DNA of 45,778 nt. It comes from 40CM-4-69-5 sp036556905 (GTDB lineage: Bacteria > Methylomirabilota > Methylomirabilia > Rokubacteriales > CSP1-6). The notes under the pieces are model-generated. The model was not told the origin of the DNA. It did no database searches and was given only the letters and a program-made list of their open reading frames with translations. Positions 16,722 to 24,536 of the stretch are shown here, piece by piece; positions within the stretch are counted from its first letter, which is position 1; every line of letters begins with the position of its first letter. The stretch covers positions 1 to 45,778 of the forward strand of contig DATBIM010000041.1 of the NCBI GenBank assembly GCA_036556905.1, in the 5' to 3' direction. The position numbers and the translations under genes are program-made.

Positions 16722-17416
16722 TCCTCGACGTCCGCGCTATCGACACGTACTACGGGCTGGCCCACGTCCTGCACGGGCTGTCGCTGCACGTGGGCGAGGG
16801 CGAGGTAGTGGCGCTGCTCGGCCGCAACGGCGCCGGCAAGACCACCACGCTCAGATCCATCACGGGCCTCACGCCCCCCCAGCAGGGCGCGATCCTGTAC
16901 AAAGGGGCCGACCTCGCCGGCCGGCCCGCCCACGAGATCTCCCGCCGGGGCATCGCCCTGGTGCCCGAGACGCGCGGGGTCTTCTCGTATCTCACCGCCC
17001 GCGAGAATCTCGAGATGGTGCGGCGGCCCGCCTCCCGCTGGCAGCTCGACGACGTGCTGGGGCGCTTCCCCAAGCTTCAAGACGTGCTGGACCGCAAGGG
17101 GCGCTTCCTCTCGGGCGGCGAGCAGCAGATGCTCGCCATCGCTCGGGCCATGCTGACGGGCCCCGACCTGCTCCTGCTCGACGAGCCTTCGCAGGGGCTG
17201 GCCCCGCTCGTGGTGGAGGCGGTGATCAGCACCATCCACCAGCTCAAGCGCGAGCGGGTGAGCATGCTGCTCGTGGAGCAGAACGCCGAGATGGCGCTCG
17301 CCCTCGCCGACCGCGCCTACGTGATCGACCACGGGACCATCGTCTTCGAGGGCACGCCCGCCGCGCTGCGCGCCAACGCCCAGGTGACGACGACCTATCT
17401 GGGCGTGGGGGGCTGA
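16718..17416 (+). CDS. livF: Liv-type ABC transporter ATPase LivF
   Basis: A 232-aa nucleotide-binding subunit. Walker A is GRNGAGKT (35-42), the signature is FLSGGEQQML, Walker B is LLLLDEPSQGLAPLV, and the switch region is MLLVEQNAEMALALADRAYV. IALVPETRGVFSYLTARENL matches the Q-loop region of LivF. It is the last gene of the operon. Its final 22 nt overlap, tail to tail, the end of the SGNH-hydrolase gene on the opposite strand, so there is no room for a separate terminator. Confidence 0.94.
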   Translation: MILDVRAIDTYYGLAHVLHGLSLHVGEGEVVALLGRNGAGKTTTLRSITGLTPPQQGAILYKGADLAGRPAHEISRRGIALVPETRGVFSYLTARENLEMVRRPASRWQLDDVLGRFPKLQDVLDRKGRFLSGGEQQMLAIARAMLTGPDLLLLDEPSQGLAPLVVEAVISTIHQLKRERVSMLLVEQNAEMALALADRAYVIDHGTIVFEGTPAALRANAQVTTTYLGVGG

Positions 17417-18591
17417 GCCCGGCGGGTCGTCGCCCCGGCGGGCGCTCGGCCTACCACGCGGGCCCAGGCCTCGTGCCACGCGCCCGGTTGGGCCACCAGG
17501 GCCTCGAGGAGCCAGTGCGCGACCTGGTCGTGGCCCGCCGAATTCCAGTGCCCATTGTGCGCATAGTAGAGCTCGCGCGCGCGGCCGGTGGCCCGAAAGG
17601 CCTCGGTCAGGTCGAGGTAGGGCACGCCGAGCGCCGCGCAAAGCGCGCCCAGGGTCCGGCCCGGGCCGTCCCAGTCCAGCTCCGTCCGGTCGATTCGATA
17701 GAAGCTGGCGAAGGCCGCCGCCCGTTCGTCGTCGAGGGCGGCGAGCGCCGGCGCGTGCACCACGACAACCGGCCGGCCATGCTGGTGCCCCATCGCGACG
17801 ATCTCGCTGAGCCGGGCGCGCGTCGCCTCCCAGCCGGCGGTCACCCGCTCGGGCGAGCGCCGTAGGTACACACCGAGGGACGCCGCGTACGCTGGCTCGA
17901 GGCCGAGCCGGATCCTCAGCAGATGGTAGCGATCGCCAAGAAGGCGGTAGGCGTGGCTTCGGGCCCGGAGGGCGGCTTGCCCACGCCGCAGCCAGGCCAG
18001 CCCCTCCGGCCGGACGTTGCGCGCGCGCAACGCGCCGTCCACCACCTCGCGACCGAATGGCTCCAGATTGTCGTCGAGATCGTTCTGGGGAAACATCTGC
18101 ACCACGACGACATCGGGCTCATAGCCCCACCCTTCGGCGCGCAGGAAGGCCGCCTCGTGGACAGTGCCGTACCCGGACACGCCGGCATTGATCACCTCCA
18201 CCGGTACGGCAACCCGCTCGGCCAGGAGCCGCTCGAGACGCTTGGGGTACGTCTCCTCGGCGGCGACGCCACTGCCATACGTGAAAGAGTCACCGACCAC
18301 GAGGATCCGCGCCGTCCCGGGCGGCCGGGTCAGCGTGATCTCCCGGTCCCGCAGGCCCCGGGAGTTGATGGCGATGGGAATGCGGAACTCGTGGGACACC
18401 TCGGTCCCGCGAAACCCCGGGGCCAGACGAAACGCGCGATCAGGATCGGGCACCCAGAGCCCCTCGTCGCGGTGCACATCTTGACGATCGACCCACCGCA
18501 CCGCGACTTCCAGCGCGCCGGCGGTGAGCGCGAGCGACGCCACCACGAGCCCGAGCCCTACGACGATCGCGCGCAGGCGCCTCCCGAACAT
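17395..18591 (-). CDS. Membrane-anchored SGNH/GDSL-type hydrolase
   Basis: A 398-aa protein with one N-terminal membrane segment (about 8-28, AIVVGLGLVVASLALTAGAL) and the rest probably periplasmic. Block I is VVGDSFTYGSGV with the nucleophile S102. VINAGVSGYGTVHE carries the oxyanion glycine. VVVQMFPQNDLDDN holds the block III Asn. The C-terminal NGHWNSAGHDQVAHWL supplies the catalytic His. The family removes or transfers acyl groups on glycans or lipids; the substrate is unknown. ATG 18591 gives a proper membrane anchor, and TGC-TAGGGT ends 7 nt before it. A longer frame to 18738 overlaps the neighbouring dehydrogenase gene and is rejected. Its 3' end overlaps livF by 22 nt. Confidence 0.82.
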   Translation of the reverse strand: MFGRRLRAIVVGLGLVVASLALTAGALEVAVRWVDRQDVHRDEGLWVPDPDRAFRLAPGFRGTEVSHEFRIPIAINSRGLRDREITLTRPPGTARILVVGDSFTYGSGVAAEETYPKRLERLLAERVAVPVEVINAGVSGYGTVHEAAFLRAEGWGYEPDVVVVQMFPQNDLDDNLEPFGREVVDGALRARNVRPEGLAWLRRGQAALRARSHAYRLLGDRYHLLRIRLGLEPAYAASLGVYLRRSPERVTAGWEATRARLSEIVAMGHQHGRPVVVVHAPALAALDDERAAAFASFYRIDRTELDWDGPGRTLGALCAALGVPYLDLTEAFRATGRARELYYAHNGHWNSAGHDQVAHWLLEALVAQPGAWHEAWARVVGRAPAGATTRRAQPPTPR

Positions 18592-18598
18592 CGACTCG

Positions 18599-18607
18599 AC
18601 CCTAGCA
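18599..18607 (-). promoter_or_regulatory. Candidate leaderless extended -10 of SGNH hydrolase
   Basis: Minus strand TGC plus TAGGGT, then 7 nt (CGAGTCG), then ATG at 18591. The extended -10 form (TGn) supports promoter function. There is no Shine-Dalgarno sequence in the 7-nt gap. Confidence 0.45.
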
Positions 18608-18646
18608 GAGAGGCGGGGCGCGGCCGCCCGACAATCTACCGCTCCA

Positions 18647-19675
18647 TCACCACTGCAACACGATCCGCCCGATGGGGTCCCCGGCCCGCAGCCGGGCCAG
18701 GGCCTCGTTCGCCTCGCGCATGGGCGCCGTGGCGGCAATCACAGCCTTCACGCGGCCATCGTTCACCAGCATGGCAGCGTCAGCCACGTCCCGCACGGAG
18801 TGGTTGTGGGAAGCGATGATGTGCAGCCACCGATAGACGAGCCTGGCCGGGTCGATGGGGACGGTCTGGCCGTAGTGGTACCCGAGGATGACGAGCCGGC
18901 CGCCCGGCCGCAACAGATCCAGGCACTGCTGGATGACCGGGGGCACAGCCTCGCCGCCCACGATCTCCAGGGCCACGTCGGCGCCCACGCCATTCGTGAG
19001 GTCGAGCACCGCCTTCACCGGGTCGGTGTGCCGGGCGTCGATCGTGTGCAGCGCGCCCAGCTCGCGGGCCTTGGCGAGCTTGTCCTCGCGGACGTCGATC
19101 CCGATCACCCCCGCCCCCAGGTGGCGCAGGATCTGCAGCGCGTGGATGCCCAGCCCGCCCAGCCCGAACACGACGGCGCTCTCGCCCAGCTCGATCCGGG
19201 CCATTCGGATGGCGTGCAGGGGAGAGCCGAGCGTGCCCCCGATCAGCGAGGCCGCTTCCATTGAGACCTGGGGGCCGACCTTGACAAGGTTGCGCTCGGG
19301 GACCGCGACGAGCTCGCCGAACCCGCCGTCCATCTCGAAGCCCAGGCGTCCCGGCGAGCTCAGGCACATCTCCTCCTGCCCGGCCCGGCACATCCGGCAG
19401 CGGCCGCAGGTCTGCTTGCAGACCATCACCACGCGGTCGCCCGGCTTGATGGATTCCACGTCGCCGCCGACCTCGATGACGACGCCGGCGCTTTCGTGAC
19501 CGAGCCGCAGGGGCTTCTTGGCCGTCTTCACGAGGCCATCCACGATCTTCAGATCGGTGGCGCAGAGCCCGTTGGCCTGGGACCGGACCAGCGCCTGCTG
19601 CGGGCCGATCGTCGGCTCGGGCACGTCTTCCCAGGAGAGCGGCTTGCCGAATTCTTTGAGCACCATCGCTTTCAT
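18647..19675 (-). CDS. Zinc-dependent alcohol dehydrogenase (MDR family)
   Basis: A 342-aa medium-chain dehydrogenase/reductase that oxidises an alcohol or polyol with NAD(P). The catalytic zinc site is C in NGLCATDLK and HE in LGHESAGVV. The structural zinc site has four cysteines in CKQTCGRCRMCRAGQEEMC. The Rossmann motif is GLGGLGIHALQ. The acidic residue in VIGIDVRED favours NAD over NADP. ATG 19675 is preferred over the GTG at 19681 because TAGAAT ends 6 nt before the ATG, directly abutting the GTG. Its stop lies 55 nt from the start of the SGNH gene on the same strand. It is divergent from the class II aldolase gene. The substrate is unknown. Confidence 0.9.
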   Translation of the reverse strand: MKAMVLKEFGKPLSWEDVPEPTIGPQQALVRSQANGLCATDLKIVDGLVKTAKKPLRLGHESAGVVIEVGGDVESIKPGDRVVMVCKQTCGRCRMCRAGQEEMCLSSPGRLGFEMDGGFGELVAVPERNLVKVGPQVSMEAASLIGGTLGSPLHAIRMARIELGESAVVFGLGGLGIHALQILRHLGAGVIGIDVREDKLAKARELGALHTIDARHTDPVKAVLDLTNGVGADVALEIVGGEAVPPVIQQCLDLLRPGGRLVILGYHYGQTVPIDPARLVYRWLHIIASHNHSVRDVADAAMLVNDGRVKAVIAATAPMREANEALARLRAGDPIGRIVLQW

Positions 19676-19681
19676 GCGCAC

Positions 19682-19687
19682 ATTCTA
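19682..19687 (-). promoter_or_regulatory. Candidate leaderless -10 box of alcohol dehydrogenase
   Basis: TAGAAT on the minus strand ends 6 nt before ATG 19675. Transcription would start at about the ATG, which argues against the GTG at 19681 as the translation start. Confidence 0.45.
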
Positions 19688-19690
19688 GCC

Positions 19691-19719
19691 TTGCCGAGCC
19701 ACCCGGGATCGCCTATCGT
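19691..19719 (+). promoter_or_regulatory. Candidate leaderless promoter of class II aldolase gene
   Basis: TTGCCG (19691-19696), a 17-nt spacer and TATCGT (19714-19719) end 9 nt before ATG 19729. The same two hexamers with the same spacing occur at 42762-42790. Confidence 0.5.
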
Positions 19720-19728
19720 CTCGCCGCT

Positions 19729-20451
19729 ATGACACCGCCGTTGGCCGGGCCCGCCGATCGTGCGCTCATCGACGATCTGGTCGCCGCCAACCGGATCCTC
19801 GCGGCTCACGGGGTGGTGGACGGGTGGGGCCACGTGAGCGTCCGGCACAACCGGGATCCCAGTCGCTATCTCATGTCGCGGGCGCTGGCTCCGGAGCTGG
19901 TCACCGCCGAGGACATCCTCGAGCACGACCTGGACAGCGTGGCGGTGGACGGGCGGGGGCGAAGCCTCTACCTGGAGCGGTTCATCCACGGGGAGATCTA
20001 CCGGGCCCGTCCCGACGTCCAGGCCATCGTGCACCACCATTCACCGTCGGTGATCCCGTTCGGCGTGAGCGACCAGCCGCTTCGCCCCATCTACCACATG
20101 GCGGCCTTCCTCGGCGCCGCCACGCCCGTGTTCGAGATCCGCAAGGTCCGGGGGATGACGGACCTGCTCGTTCGCGACGCGGCGCTCGGACGCGCGCTGG
20201 CCCAGACGCTGGGGCAACACACCGCCGCGCTCCTGCGCGGCCACGGGGCGGTGGTGGTGGGCCCGACCATCCCGCACGCGGTGGCCCGCAGCGTCTACAT
20301 GGAGCTGAACGCCCGGCTCCAGCAGCAGGCCATCGCGCTGGGGGACGTGACCTACCTCGCGCCGGAGGAGGCCCGACTGGCCGAAGCCGCGGTTTCCGGG
20401 ACCTACGCCAGGCCGTGGGAGCTGTGGAAGCGGAAGGTGGCCACCCGCTGA
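19729..20451 (+). CDS. Class II aldolase/adducin-family protein
   Basis: A 240-aa zinc-dependent aldolase-fold protein; relatives cleave sugar phosphates (fuculose-1-phosphate, ribulose-5-phosphate epimerase) or hydroxy-acids. VVDGWGHVSVRHNRDPSRYLMSR is the substrate-phosphate region. Zinc-binding histidines lie in VQAIVHHHSPSVIPF and the third in LLRGHGAVVVG. The C-terminal YMELNARLQQQAIALG is the usual helix. No sugar kinase is adjacent, so a phosphorylated sugar substrate is not implied. It is a single gene divergent from the alcohol dehydrogenase and followed by the PurM-like gene after 29 nt. Confidence 0.85.
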   Translation: MTPPLAGPADRALIDDLVAANRILAAHGVVDGWGHVSVRHNRDPSRYLMSRALAPELVTAEDILEHDLDSVAVDGRGRSLYLERFIHGEIYRARPDVQAIVHHHSPSVIPFGVSDQPLRPIYHMAAFLGAATPVFEIRKVRGMTDLLVRDAALGRALAQTLGQHTAALLRGHGAVVVGPTIPHAVARSVYMELNARLQQQAIALGDVTYLAPEEARLAEAAVSGTYARPWELWKRKVATR

Positions 20452-20468
20452 CCGTGATCCCCGTCGTG

Positions 20469-20474
20469 TAGACT
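20469..20474 (+). promoter_or_regulatory. Candidate leaderless -10 box of purM-like gene
   Basis: TAGACT ends 6 nt before GTG 20481. There is no Shine-Dalgarno sequence in the short gap (AGGCGC). The -35 region is weak. Confidence 0.35.
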
Positions 20475-20480
20475 AGGCGC

Positions 20481-21602
20481 GTGACGGCCAAGGACTCCGC
20501 GCCCGGCAAGTCGCTGAGCTATCAGGCCGCGGGAGTCCTCGACAACACCCAGCTCGGGCTCAGCGCCCTGCTCGGCTGGGTGAACCGCACGAAGCAGTTC
20601 CGCCCGGCCGGGCGTCGCGGCCATCCCGTCCTGGACGTCGGCTTCTTCGCCAGCGTCGTCGACCTGGGCAACAACCTGGGCCTGGCCCTGTGCACGGACG
20701 GCGTCGGCAGCAAAGTCCTCGTCGCCGAGATGCTCCAGCGCTACGACACGATCGGCATCGACTGCGTGGCCATGAACGTGAATGACGCCATCTGTGTCGG
20801 GGCCGAGCCGATCTCGTTCCTGGACTACATCGCCATCGAGCAGGCCACCCCGGGCGTCCTCGAAGAGATCGCCAAGGGGCTCTACCGCGGCGCCGAGCTG
20901 GCCGACGTGGCGATCATCGGTGGTGAGATCTCGCAGATTCCCGACATCGTCAAAGGCCAGGCGCCCGGGCGCGGGCTCGATCTGTCGGGGATGTGCGCCG
21001 GGCTCGTCCCCCTCGACCGGGTCATCGTCGGGCGCGAGGTCTGCCCTGGCGATGTCGTGGTCGGAGTGCGCAGCAACGGGATCCACAGCAACGGGCTCAC
21101 GCTGGCCCGCAAGGCGCTCTTCGACCAGGGCCGGTTGGCGCCGGATCAGCGCATCGCGGAGCTGGGATGCTCTGTCGGTGAAGAGCTGCTGAGACCGACC
21201 CACATCTACGTGCGTCCGGTGGTCGAGCTGCTGTTCAAACGCGCCGTCCCCATCCGGGCCCTGGTCCACATCACCGGCGACGGCCTGCTGAACCTGACCC
21301 GCATCGCGGCGACGGTCGGCTTCCAGCTCGACAACCTGCCCGCACCACCACCGATCTTCGAGCTGATCCAGACGACGGGGCACGTCCCCGCGCGCGAGAT
21401 GTACTACGTCTTCAACATGGGGATCGGGTTCTGCCTCATCGTCGAGGACGACCCGGCAATCCTGCGCACGATCGAGGAAGTCTTCGTCGCCCACCAGTTC
21501 GAGACGTCCGTCATCGGCAAGGTGGTGGCCGACGAACGCAAGCGGGTCCAACTCCCCAAGCAGAACCTCGTCGGGGAAGGCGACCGCTTCAGCGACGTTT
21601 AG
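20481..21602 (+). CDS. purM: PurM-like AIR synthase (phosphoribosylformylglycinamidine cyclo-ligase)
   Basis: A 373-aa protein of the PurM/SelD/ThiL ATP-binding superfamily; PurM closes the imidazole ring of purines (FGAM to AIR). SLSYQAAGVLDN, CTDGVGSKVLVAEML, DTIGIDCVAMNVNDAICVGAEPISFLDYIA and GGEISQIPD align with the PurM core, and RSNGIHSNGLTLARKAL and ITGDGLLNLTRI with its second domain. The usual GGETAEMP motif is altered to GGEISQIP. The protein is slightly longer than many PurM proteins (about 345 aa) and ends in QNLVGEGDRFSDV. purN or other purine genes are not adjacent. Whether it is the sole PurM or a paralogue cannot be told here. It converges on the cupin gene with 4 nt between stops. 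Confidence 0.85.
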   Translation: MTAKDSAPGKSLSYQAAGVLDNTQLGLSALLGWVNRTKQFRPAGRRGHPVLDVGFFASVVDLGNNLGLALCTDGVGSKVLVAEMLQRYDTIGIDCVAMNVNDAICVGAEPISFLDYIAIEQATPGVLEEIAKGLYRGAELADVAIIGGEISQIPDIVKGQAPGRGLDLSGMCAGLVPLDRVIVGREVCPGDVVVGVRSNGIHSNGLTLARKALFDQGRLAPDQRIAELGCSVGEELLRPTHIYVRPVVELLFKRAVPIRALVHITGDGLLNLTRIAATVGFQLDNLPAPPPIFELIQTTGHVPAREMYYVFNMGIGFCLIVEDDPAILRTIEEVFVAHQFETSVIGKVVADERKRVQLPKQNLVGEGDRFSDV

Positions 21603-21606
21603 GAAG

Positions 21607-22140
21607 TTACCGCGGGCTCACCGCGGTGACGTTCCCGTGCTCGTCGAGCACGACCCCGTGCTGCCGGGCCGAGGCCAGGACTTTCGGCGACCACTCCACG
21701 TGGCCCGCGTCCGAGCCGCCCAGGATCGCCAGCAGGTAGGCGTCCTCGGTGCCGAGATTCCGAAAGCCCCGCATCACACCCGGGGGAACCGAGATGACGT
21801 CCCACTGCTCGAGGGTGACCTCGTGCTCGGCCTCGTCACCCCAGTAGACTCCCCAGCGCCCGGTCAGCGGCATGAACACCTCGACCGTCGGGTGATCGTG
21901 CAAGCCGACCCGGTTCCCGGGCGCTTTCTTCACCAGCGTGAGGTTGAAATCGCGGGCATCGGTGATCACCGGCGCCAGCGAGGGATCCTCGGTCACTCCC
22001 CGGCCGATGACGTTGTAGATCAGCCGCTCGTAGCCGGGGATCGCCGTGTCCACGAACGCTCGCGTGCTGGGCTTGAGGTTGCGGAATCGGGCCACCCGCG
22101 TCGCTTCCATCTCCTCCACCGAGATCTGCAGCTTTCCCAT
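21607..22140 (-). CDS. Cupin-domain protein
   Basis: A 177-aa small cupin. Metal-binding cupin motif 1 is seen in GNRVGLHDHPTVEVFMPLTGRWGVYWG (HxHx(n)E...G) and motif 2 in WDVISVPPGVMRGFRNLG, where the His of the usual PxxxxHxxxN is Arg, so the metal site may be incomplete. ATG 22140 is supported by GGAGGG 6 nt upstream (a strong ribosome-binding site); a longer frame to 22317 overlaps the divergent oxidoreductase gene. The N-terminal MGKLQISVEEMEATRVARF is unusual. Cupins of this kind are dioxygenases, isomerases or ligand sensors; the role is unknown. It is divergent from the flavin oxidoreductase. Confidence 0.8.
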   Translation of the reverse strand: MGKLQISVEEMEATRVARFRNLKPSTRAFVDTAIPGYERLIYNVIGRGVTEDPSLAPVITDARDFNLTLVKKAPGNRVGLHDHPTVEVFMPLTGRWGVYWGDEAEHEVTLEQWDVISVPPGVMRGFRNLGTEDAYLLAILGGSDAGHVEWSPKVLASARQHGVVLDEHGNVTAVSPR

Positions 22141-22211
22141 AGATCCCTCCAGGTGAATAAGCGGGAATGTAGGCCGGGTCTGCGGCGCCGTCAAGCGCGC
22201 CGGAGCCGGCG

Positions 22212-22220
22212 TGCTACCAT
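22212..22220 (+). promoter_or_regulatory. Candidate leaderless extended -10 of LLM oxidoreductase
   Basis: TGCTACCAT ends 8 nt before ATG 22229. The gap CGGGCCCT has no ribosome-binding site. The string GTGCTACCATC is shared with the Liv operon promoter at 12883, which is leadered. Confidence 0.45.
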
Positions 22221-22228
22221 CGGGCCCT

Positions 22229-23443
22229 ATGGCCCACAAAGGCATGACCTTCGGTATCTTCCTGGCCCCGTTCCACCGCCTCGGCGAGAACCCCACGCTG
22301 GCGCTGAGCCGGGACATGGAGCTGATCGAGTGGCTCGACTACCTCGGGTACGACGAGGTGTGGGTGGGCGAGCACCACTCGGCGGGCTGGGAGCTGATCG
22401 CCTCGCCCGAGATCTTCATCGCCGCCGCGGCCGAGCGTACGCGCCATATCATGCTGGGCTCCGGGGTGACGAGCCTGCCCTACCATCACCCCCTGATGGT
22501 GGCCCAGCGTTTCGTGCTGCTCGATCACATGACGCGGGGCCGCGCCATGCTCGGCTGCGGGCCGGGGGCGCTCGTCTCGGACGCCTACATGATGGGGATC
22601 GAGCCCGTGACCCAGCGCCCGCGGATGGAGGAGGCGCTCGACGCCATCATGCAGCTCCTCCGCTGCGAGGAGCCGGTTACCCTGAAGACCGACTGGTTCG
22701 AGCTCCGCGAGGCCCGATTGCACCTGGCGCCTTACACCGAGCCGCACTTCCCGATCGCCGTGGCCAGCACGATCACGCCCGCCGGCGTCGTGGCCGCGGG
22801 CAAGCACGGCCTCGGCGTCCTCTCGCTCGGCGCGGGCCTGCCCGAGGGGCCGGGGATGCTGGCCACCCAGTGGAAGATTGCCGAGGAGACCGCGGCCAAG
22901 CACGGCAAGCGCATGGACCGCAAGCAGTGGCGCCTCGTGGTCAATGTCCACGTGGCCGAGGACGACGAGCAGGCCCTGCGTGAAGTCTCGCGGGCCGAGC
23001 GGAACGAGACCATCACGTACTTCGAAGAGACGCTCGGTCGGCCCCCCGGCCGCGCCGACGACCCCCTGCGCGATGGTGTGCGCATGGGCACCACGCTGGT
23101 CGGCACCCCGGAGACCGTGATCCGCGGCATCGAGCGGCTGCAGGAGTACAGCCAGGGCGGCTTCGGCGGAATCCTGTTCCGGGCCCACGAGTGGGCCAAT
23201 CGCGAGCAGACGCTGAGGAGCTACGAGCTGTTCGCGCGCTACGTCATGCCACGCTTCCAGGGCTCGGCGGTCATGCCCGAGGCGTCCAACGCGTGGGCCC
23301 GCTCCAACCGCAAGACCATCTTCAGCCCCAACGTGGAAGCGGTACGTCGCGCCTACCTGGACGCCGGACGCCCGATTCCCAAGGAGTACCGGCAGCGCAC
23401 GTCAGGCGCGCGCGACGAGGACTCGCCCCCCACGACGCCCTAG
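22229..23443 (+). CDS. LLM-class flavin-dependent oxidoreductase (luciferase-like)
   Basis: A 404-aa bacterial-luciferase-family TIM-barrel monooxygenase that uses FMNH2 or F420H2 to oxidise small organic substrates. MTFGIFLAPFHRLGENPTLAL opens the first strand. EVWVGEHHSAGWELIASPEIFIAAAAERT is the family motif with the flavin-contacting EHH. RAMLGCGPGALVSDAYMMG and TLVGTPETVIRGIERL follow. GGFGGILFRAHEWANREQTLRSYELFARYVMPRF is the usual C-terminal signature. ATG 22229 is preferred to 22211 because a TACCAT box ends 8 nt before it. No partner flavin reductase is adjacent. Confidence 0.9.
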   Translation: MAHKGMTFGIFLAPFHRLGENPTLALSRDMELIEWLDYLGYDEVWVGEHHSAGWELIASPEIFIAAAAERTRHIMLGSGVTSLPYHHPLMVAQRFVLLDHMTRGRAMLGCGPGALVSDAYMMGIEPVTQRPRMEEALDAIMQLLRCEEPVTLKTDWFELREARLHLAPYTEPHFPIAVASTITPAGVVAAGKHGLGVLSLGAGLPEGPGMLATQWKIAEETAAKHGKRMDRKQWRLVVNVHVAEDDEQALREVSRAERNETITYFEETLGRPPGRADDPLRDGVRMGTTLVGTPETVIRGIERLQEYSQGGFGGILFRAHEWANREQTLRSYELFARYVMPRFQGSAVMPEASNAWARSNRKTIFSPNVEAVRRAYLDAGRPIPKEYRQRTSGARDEDSPPTTP

Positions 23444-23532
23444 CCGCCGCTGGCCCGCCTTCCCGGTCACTGACCTCTAACCGTCTAATTCTGCGGCCAC
23501 ATTGAGTCTGGATTCCGCCCTGAGAATTCCGC

Positions 23533-23561
23533 TTGACAGTGAGATGCAACTATTGTTTCAT
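23533..23561 (+). promoter_or_regulatory. Candidate leaderless promoter of chrB with direct repeats
   Basis: Consensus TTGACA (23533-23538), a 17-nt spacer and TTTCAT (23556-23561) end 9 nt before ATG 23571. The region is AT-rich against its surroundings. ATTCCGC is repeated at 23512-23518 and 23526-23532, 14 nt apart and abutting the -35. GCAAC repeats at 23546-23550 and 23566-23570, 20 nt apart, which is about two helical turns. These could be operator half-sites. Confidence 0.55.
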
Positions 23562-23570
23562 GCACGCAAC

Positions 23571-24518
23571 ATGACGGCGCCCCTGCTCCTGCTCCTGGTC
23601 GCGGTCCCGCCGACACCGTCGAGCTTGCGGGTACGCGTGTGGCGGCGGCTCCGGGCGCTCGGGGCGGTGCCGCTGAAGCGCTCGGCCTATCTCCTGCCTG
23701 ACACCCCCGAGCGCTACGAGGACTTCCAGTGGCTCGCCCAGGAGATCCAGCGCGAGGGCGGGGACGCCACGCTCGTCCGCGTCCAGCAGATCGAGAACCT
23801 GACCCCCGGTGACGTGCTCCGGCTGTTCCACGAGCCGCGTGACCGAGAGTATCGCCAGCTCGCCGTCCGCTACCGCAAGCTGCTGCAGGGGCTCGAGCGG
23901 AAGACGGCGGCGGCGAGCGCCCGCGTGCAGGAAGAGCTCACGCGACTGGCCAAGGACCATCGACGAATCCACGACATCGATTTCTTCAACGCTCCCGGCG
24001 CAGCCGAGGTGGAGCGCCTCGAGGAGGCGATCGCCATGCGAACCCGACGGCCTGAAGTGGCCCGACGCGAAGACCGCCCGACCCTCGATCTGAGCACGCT
24101 GCGCGACCGTCGGTGGGTCACCCGGCCCCGGCCCCACATCGACCGGATCGCCTCGGCGTGGCTCATCAAGCGGTTCATCGATCCCAGGGCGGTGTTCGTT
24201 TTCGCCGAGCCCGCCGACTTCCCGGCCGACGCCATCCCCTTCGACGCCCCGGGGGTGGAGCTGAGCCACCACGGCGAGGACTGCACGTTCGAGACGCTCA
24301 TCAAGCGCGCCCGCCTGCGCGACCCGCGCCTGGCCCGGCTGGCCGAGATCGTGCACGAGGCGGACCTGCGCGACGGAAAGTTCCCCCACGAAGAGGCCCG
24401 CGGCATCGACGTGGCCGTGCGCGCGCTGCTGGCGGCCTCCCCCGACGACCAGCAGGTGCTCGCCAACGGCATGACGCTGTTCGAGGGCCTGTACGTCACC
24501 ACCTCGAAGAAGAGCTGA
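23571..24518 (+). CDS. chrB: Chromate resistance protein ChrB
   Basis: A 315-aa protein with both ChrB domains. The N-terminal part (PPTPSSLRVRVWRRLRALGAVPLKRSAYLLP) is the winged-helix-like ChrB N domain. The C-terminal part from about 180 (RWVTRPRPHIDRIASAWLIKRFIDPRAVFVF, then VELSHHGEDCTFETLI) is the ChrB C domain with conserved Asp, His and Cys. In characterised systems ChrB acts as a chromate-responsive regulator and aids resistance. ATG 23571 fits the family N-terminus and a promoter that ends 9 nt upstream; an in-frame ATG at 23544 would fall inside that promoter. It is followed by an ornithine-cyclodeaminase-like gene and then chrA. The C domain is paralogous to the N-terminal part of the gene at 26681. 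Confidence 0.88.
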   Translation: MTAPLLLLLVAVPPTPSSLRVRVWRRLRALGAVPLKRSAYLLPDTPERYEDFQWLAQEIQREGGDATLVRVQQIENLTPGDVLRLFHEPRDREYRQLAVRYRKLLQGLERKTAAASARVQEELTRLAKDHRRIHDIDFFNAPGAAEVERLEEAIAMRTRRPEVARREDRPTLDLSTLRDRRWVTRPRPHIDRIASAWLIKRFIDPRAVFVFAEPADFPADAIPFDAPGVELSHHGEDCTFETLIKRARLRDPRLARLAEIVHEADLRDGKFPHEEARGIDVAVRALLAASPDDQQVLANGMTLFEGLYVTTSKKS

Positions 24519-24536
24519 CCGGTACCCGAGGCGACG

